A DNA stretch of 64,000 nt from Aliiglaciecola sp. LCG003 (GTDB lineage Bacteria > Pseudomonadota > Gammaproteobacteria > Enterobacterales > Alteromonadaceae), in NCBI RefSeq assembly GCF_030316135.1, contig NZ_CP128185.1:3348001-3412000 (forward strand), written 5' to 3'. A model generated the notes under the pieces. It was not told where the DNA came from and did no database searches. It worked only from the letters and a program-made list of their open reading frames with translations. The stretch's first letter is position 1; each line of letters starts with the position of its first letter. The position numbers were made by a program, and so were the translations under genes. This document shows positions 63,879 through 64,000 of the stretch, piece by piece.

Positions 63879-64000
<122 letters not shown>

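Overview
The window looks like chromosomal DNA of a marine gammaproteobacterium, most likely Alteromonadales (Paraglaciecola/Glaciecola/Alteromonas-like). This is inferred from the gene set: the prpB-prpC-acnD-prpF propionate module under a GntR regulator, ccmA-I next to a FliK-like/FhlB-like pair, the recA-pncC-mutS block and pyrG-eno. Composition is moderate in GC throughout. I saw no tRNA, rRNA, CRISPR array or prophage.

Layout. 1-5277 (minus): an SMC/kleisin operon of MksBEF/Wadjet-like type, with the SMC gene first and the kleisin-like gene cut by the window edge. 5720-9294: azoreductase with divergent LysR, a small exported protein and an Old Yellow Enzyme. 9543-12650: a P-loop-less AAA-like protein, a CapW/BrxR-type WYL regulator, a candidate plus-strand RNA end or antisense terminator, and an HDOD-GAF protein. 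12862-19915: a small membrane protein, then the 2-methylcitrate cycle operon with its regulator and two palindromic operators. 20042-25396: hydrolase with divergent MerR, a TauE-type permease, an APH-like kinase and FadH. 25404-26998: an IS110-family element of IS1111-like layout inside copies of a 13-bp repeat, with a long structured noncoding end that may encode a guide (bridge) RNA. 27033-29144: M23 and M28 peptidases.

29163-38466 (minus) is a long operon, ccmABCDEFGHI-mlaA-murI-lipoprotein, tightly overlapped and translationally coupled. It joins cytochrome c maturation to outer-membrane lipid asymmetry and D-glutamate synthesis. Divergent from it are a FliK-like/FhlB-like orphan pair and a 1649-residue membrane protein that combines several PAS-like domains, a very long coiled coil with tandem repeats of about 74 residues, and a conserved-looking C-terminal domain.

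46325-57168 is a more accessory stretch. It holds small membrane proteins (one apparently starting at AUU), VOC and GNAT enzymes, a decayed serine-hydrolase gene, an EAL protein, a carboxyethylornithine synthase-like dehydrogenase, a CHAD protein, a DUF3137-LemA pair, Hsp20 and a glycine-zipper lipoprotein. 57420-64000 is core genome: recA with a LexA box, pncC, mutS, pyrG and the start of eno.

The least explained items are the SMC operon with its unusual gene order, the AAA pseudo-ATPase beside a defence-type WYL regulator, the IS1111-like element in its repeat array, and the giant PAS/coiled-coil protein. None can be proved a new system from sequence reading alone.
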